A stretch of 64,000 nucleotides of DNA from Xanthomarina arctica (GTDB taxonomy: Bacteria > Bacteroidota > Bacteroidia > Flavobacteriales > Flavobacteriaceae), in assembly GCF_014638915.1 (NCBI RefSeq), contig NZ_BMFQ01000002.1, positions 1,029,367-1,093,366 of the forward strand, written 5' to 3'. This document shows, in pieces, positions 62,863 through 64,000 of the stretch. Within the stretch, counting starts at the first letter, position 1. Every line of letters begins with the position of its first letter. Under the pieces are notes generated by a model. It was not told the origin of the DNA, ran no database searches, and was given only the letters and a program-made list of their open reading frames with translations. A program made the position numbers and the translations under genes.

Positions 62863-62979
62863 ATTGGCGCAGAATGATTGCTATTGGCACACATTGGCTA
62901 AAAGAGGTTGTATTTAACGCAAATTAGCACCTAATAAAAGAATTGGCACAACTTGTCCACATGAGTCTAACATTGGCAC
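62863..62979. repeat. six ATTGGCAC-like direct repeats at helical spacing
   Basis: Copies at 62863 (ATTGGCGC), 62883 (ATTGGCAC), 62893 (ATTGGCTA), 62923 (ATTAGCAC), 62942 (ATTGGCAC) and 62972 (ATTGGCAC). Distances are 20, 10, 30, 19 and 30 bases, close to whole turns of DNA, so bound proteins would lie on one face. Confidence 0.75.
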
Positions 62980-63012
62980 TACTTGCCATAAAAACCTTGT
63001 TTTTGGGTGGTT

Positions 63013-63045
63013 TTGTTCGAGACTTGTTCGAGACTTGTTCGAGAA
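63013..63045. repeat. three direct copies of an 11-base TTCGAGA unit
   Basis: TTGTTCGAGAC, TTGTTCGAGAC and TTGTTCGAGAA at 63013, 63024 and 63035, head to tail at exactly 11 bases. Two inverted copies of the core (TCTCGAA at 63078-63084, TCTCGAT at 63089-63095) follow, also 11 bases apart. Confidence 0.85.
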
Positions 63046-63160
63046 TAGATTTTAAAAATTCGATTTTTTAGGAAGATTCTCGAAGGAATCTCGATGGGTA
63101 TAAAAAAACACTTTGCAAGGCTGTAAAAATAGATTACTTTAGTGCTGAACTTAAAAACTG

Positions 63161-63182
63161 GATATAGACAATTGTCTATATC
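63161..63182. repeat. perfect 22-base palindrome
   Basis: GATATAGACAA joined directly to TTGTCTATATC gives 11 plus 11 bases without a spacer. It may be an operator for a dimeric regulator or a recombination site. Confidence 0.85.
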
Positions 63183-63187
63183 CTATT

Positions 63188-63313
63188 GTTGGAAGAGAAT
63201 TCCTCCGTCATTCTCTTCCAACGTCCAGGGCTAAGCTCCGAAGAGACTGCCAAAGGCACTCTCTCCAACAATGGCTAAACGCCATTGAAACGGAGCTTAG
63301 CCCTGGACGTTGG
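63188..63313. repeat. nested hairpin element with a 23-bp perfect inverted repeat
   Basis: The outer arms 63218-63240 and 63291-63313 pair perfectly over 23 bp (core CCAACGTCCAGGGCTAAGC...). Inside lie two smaller hairpins, GAGACTGCC/GGCACTCTC (one mismatch, 63243-63263) and CAATGGC/GCCATTG (63269-63287). To the left, GTTGGAAGAGAAT/ATTCTCTTCCAAC (63188-63200, 63210-63222) forms a 13-bp hairpin sharing CCAAC with the long arm. The two large folds therefore exclude each other. Confidence 0.85.
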
Positions 63314-63334
63314 CAATAATTAAAAACCGAACTT

Positions 63335-63880
63335 ATGAAACTACTTATTTACATCTATTTTATTAGCTTGTTTCAAATAAATTGTAAAACTGACAATAAG
63401 AAAATTAATGAATCGGAAACTTTAGATAAGAATGGAATAGAATGTACAGAAAAAGGTTGCAATGGGAAATATATAGGTTCTGAATTTATAAACGGAAAAG
63501 ATATTGCACATCAATTCTCGAATAAAATGAGTAATTCTGTTGGAAAAAAGCTAAAAGAACTCTATCACAAAAAGAATTATAAAAAAGTAGACTTTACTGA
63601 AATTGAAATGAGAACTCAAGGAATGGGAAGTGGAAAAGTTATTTATACCCTTTTTATTCCTTTTAAATCCGTTGACTCAAAATGTGAAGCTTATACTTCC
63701 TTTGACCACGTTGGAGGCTGGAATCATAAACCATCATTGGAAAGAAGAAAAAAAGAACTTCAAAATGTTACATTGAAAGGACACGAATTAAATATTAGTA
63801 ATCTAAAAAAAACACCTGAAGGATTACAAGAATATTGGATTCAATGGAAAAATAAAGAAATACAATCAGATTGTGAATAA
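63335..63880 (+). CDS. lone lipoprotein of unknown family
   Basis: The protein has 181 residues with a lipoprotein signal (KLLIYIYFISLFQINC; lipobox Cys17). The mature part has a Cys pair (IECTEKGCNG), a basic helical stretch (KKLKELYHKKNYKKVDFTE), a Gly-rich TQGMGSGKVIY and a FDHVGGWNHKPS segment. No family is known to me. The ATG lies 21 bases after the hairpin element at 63188-63313, and the motif TTGCCAAC follows the stop by about 10 bases, matching in reverse the GTTGGCAA that ends the hairpin element. The gene is thus boxed in by complementary motifs. Confidence 0.65.
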   Translation: MKLLIYIYFISLFQINCKTDNKKINESETLDKNGIECTEKGCNGKYIGSEFINGKDIAHQFSNKMSNSVGKKLKELYHKKNYKKVDFTEIEMRTQGMGSGKVIYTLFIPFKSVDSKCEAYTSFDHVGGWNHKPSLERRKKELQNVTLKGHELNISNLKKTPEGLQEYWIQWKNKEIQSDCE

Positions 63881-64000
63881 AAAACTATTGCCAACAAAGT
63901 ACTGTGCTAAAAAACAAGTAAAATTCTATTATTTTTTTACTAAAGTACTTCTGTAAGTTTCGTCAAATATTAGTCCTGATTTAGCAATGGCAAAAGCCTG
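63881..64000. other. start of a possible second repeat element, cut by window end
   Basis: TTGCCAAC (63891-63898) is followed by GTGCTAAA and later TTTAGCAATGGCAA near 63979-63993, so arms that could pair with each other begin here. The window ends before the structure can be judged. Confidence 0.3.

Larger units (their letters stand above)
62790..63334. other. 545-base repeat- and hairpin-rich region between DUF6266 and a lone lipoprotein gene
   Basis: No gene is seen. From left to right it holds six ATTGGCAC-like words (62863-62979), three TTGTTCGAGA(C/A) units (63013-63045) with two inverted TCTCGA(A/T) units (63078-63095), a perfect 22-base palindrome (63161-63182) and a nest of hairpins (63188-63313). 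Two near-DnaA boxes (TTATCTACA 62835-62843, TTGTCCACA 62953-62961) are present but could be chance. Confidence 0.6.

Noticed and set aside
62835..62961. Two near-DnaA boxes as evidence for a replication origin
   Set aside because: Each has one mismatch and they stand alone; no dnaA, AT-rich unwinding element or origin gene order is nearby.
63188..63316. Calling the hairpin element an integron attC site
   Set aside because: The ends do not match RYYYAAC/GTTRRRY and no integron integrase is in the window; kept only as a cassette-like hypothesis.

Overview
The window looks like the chromosome of a marine Flavobacteriaceae bacterium (Bacteroidota). The base composition is AT-rich. Several promoters match the Bacteroidota sigma-A form (TTG/TTTG, about 18-22 bases, TAnnTTTG). 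There is a type IX secretion C-terminal sorting domain, a TonB-dependent receptor with a carboxypeptidase-regulatory-like domain, PorT-type outer-membrane barrels, and many Bacteroidota-restricted families (DUF6452, DUF6048, DUF4294, DUF4268, DUF4833, DUF6266, CCC-motif membrane protein). I recognise no rRNA or tRNA gene, CRISPR array or intact insertion sequence. Genus cannot be fixed from the sequence alone.

Layout. 1-3 kb: aroQ, then three outer-membrane barrel genes plus the C-terminal stub of a fourth. 3-5 kb: xerD and a soluble PAS histidine kinase. 5-7.6 kb: a division and RNA block read leftwards (coiled-coil protein, zapA, a 6S-like RNA, rny). 7.8-12 kb: M23 peptidase and TonB-dependent receptor. 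12-19 kb: small hypotheticals, a cysteine desulfurase, a calcium-repeat lipoprotein, an Smr protein, a T9SS cargo protein and two small membrane proteins. 19-25 kb: rocD, then rlmD-DUF6452-DUF6048 and a THUMP RNA methyltransferase. 25-32 kb: methyltransferase, ZIP transporter, DUF proteins, PAQR protein, M42 peptidase, Nudix hydrolase, PrsW. 32-36 kb: a biotin-dependent acyl-CoA carboxylase set (carrier, biotin carboxylase, carboxyltransferase). 36-40 kb: MFS and APC transporters and MarC. 40-45 kb: a glutamate dehydrogenase operon and an NtrBC-like two-component pair. 45-50 kb: a one-domain DEAD-like protein, a cNMP/CBS/DUF294 protein with an exonuclease, and an ABC exporter. 50-60 kb: accessory single genes, including a BLUF photoreceptor with all key residues. 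60-64 kb: a hydrolase, a probably broken small ORF, an HTH protein, DUF6266, a dense field of phased repeats and hairpins, and a lone lipoprotein gene.

How parts fit together. The clearest regulatory circuit is at 42.3-45 kb. A histidine kinase and a sigma-54 activator lie just upstream of a near-consensus -24/-12 promoter with a dyad activator site. The promoter points into a small Cys-rich protein, gdhA, a GreA-like factor and a hypothetical, which suggests sigma-54 control of glutamate metabolism. The 7.6-5.2 kb block joins division (ZapA), RNA polymerase control (6S RNA) and mRNA decay (RNase Y).

The least explained DNA is 62.8-63.4 kb. Six ATTGGCAC-like repeats are spaced near whole helical turns. 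Five TTCGAGA-type repeats follow at 11-base period (three direct, two inverted). Then come a perfect 22-base palindrome and a nest of hairpins with a 23-base perfect inverted repeat, immediately before a lone lipoprotein gene that is followed by a TTGCCAAC motif. I read this as a possible mobile or cassette-like unit plus a multi-site protein-binding region. That reading is inference.
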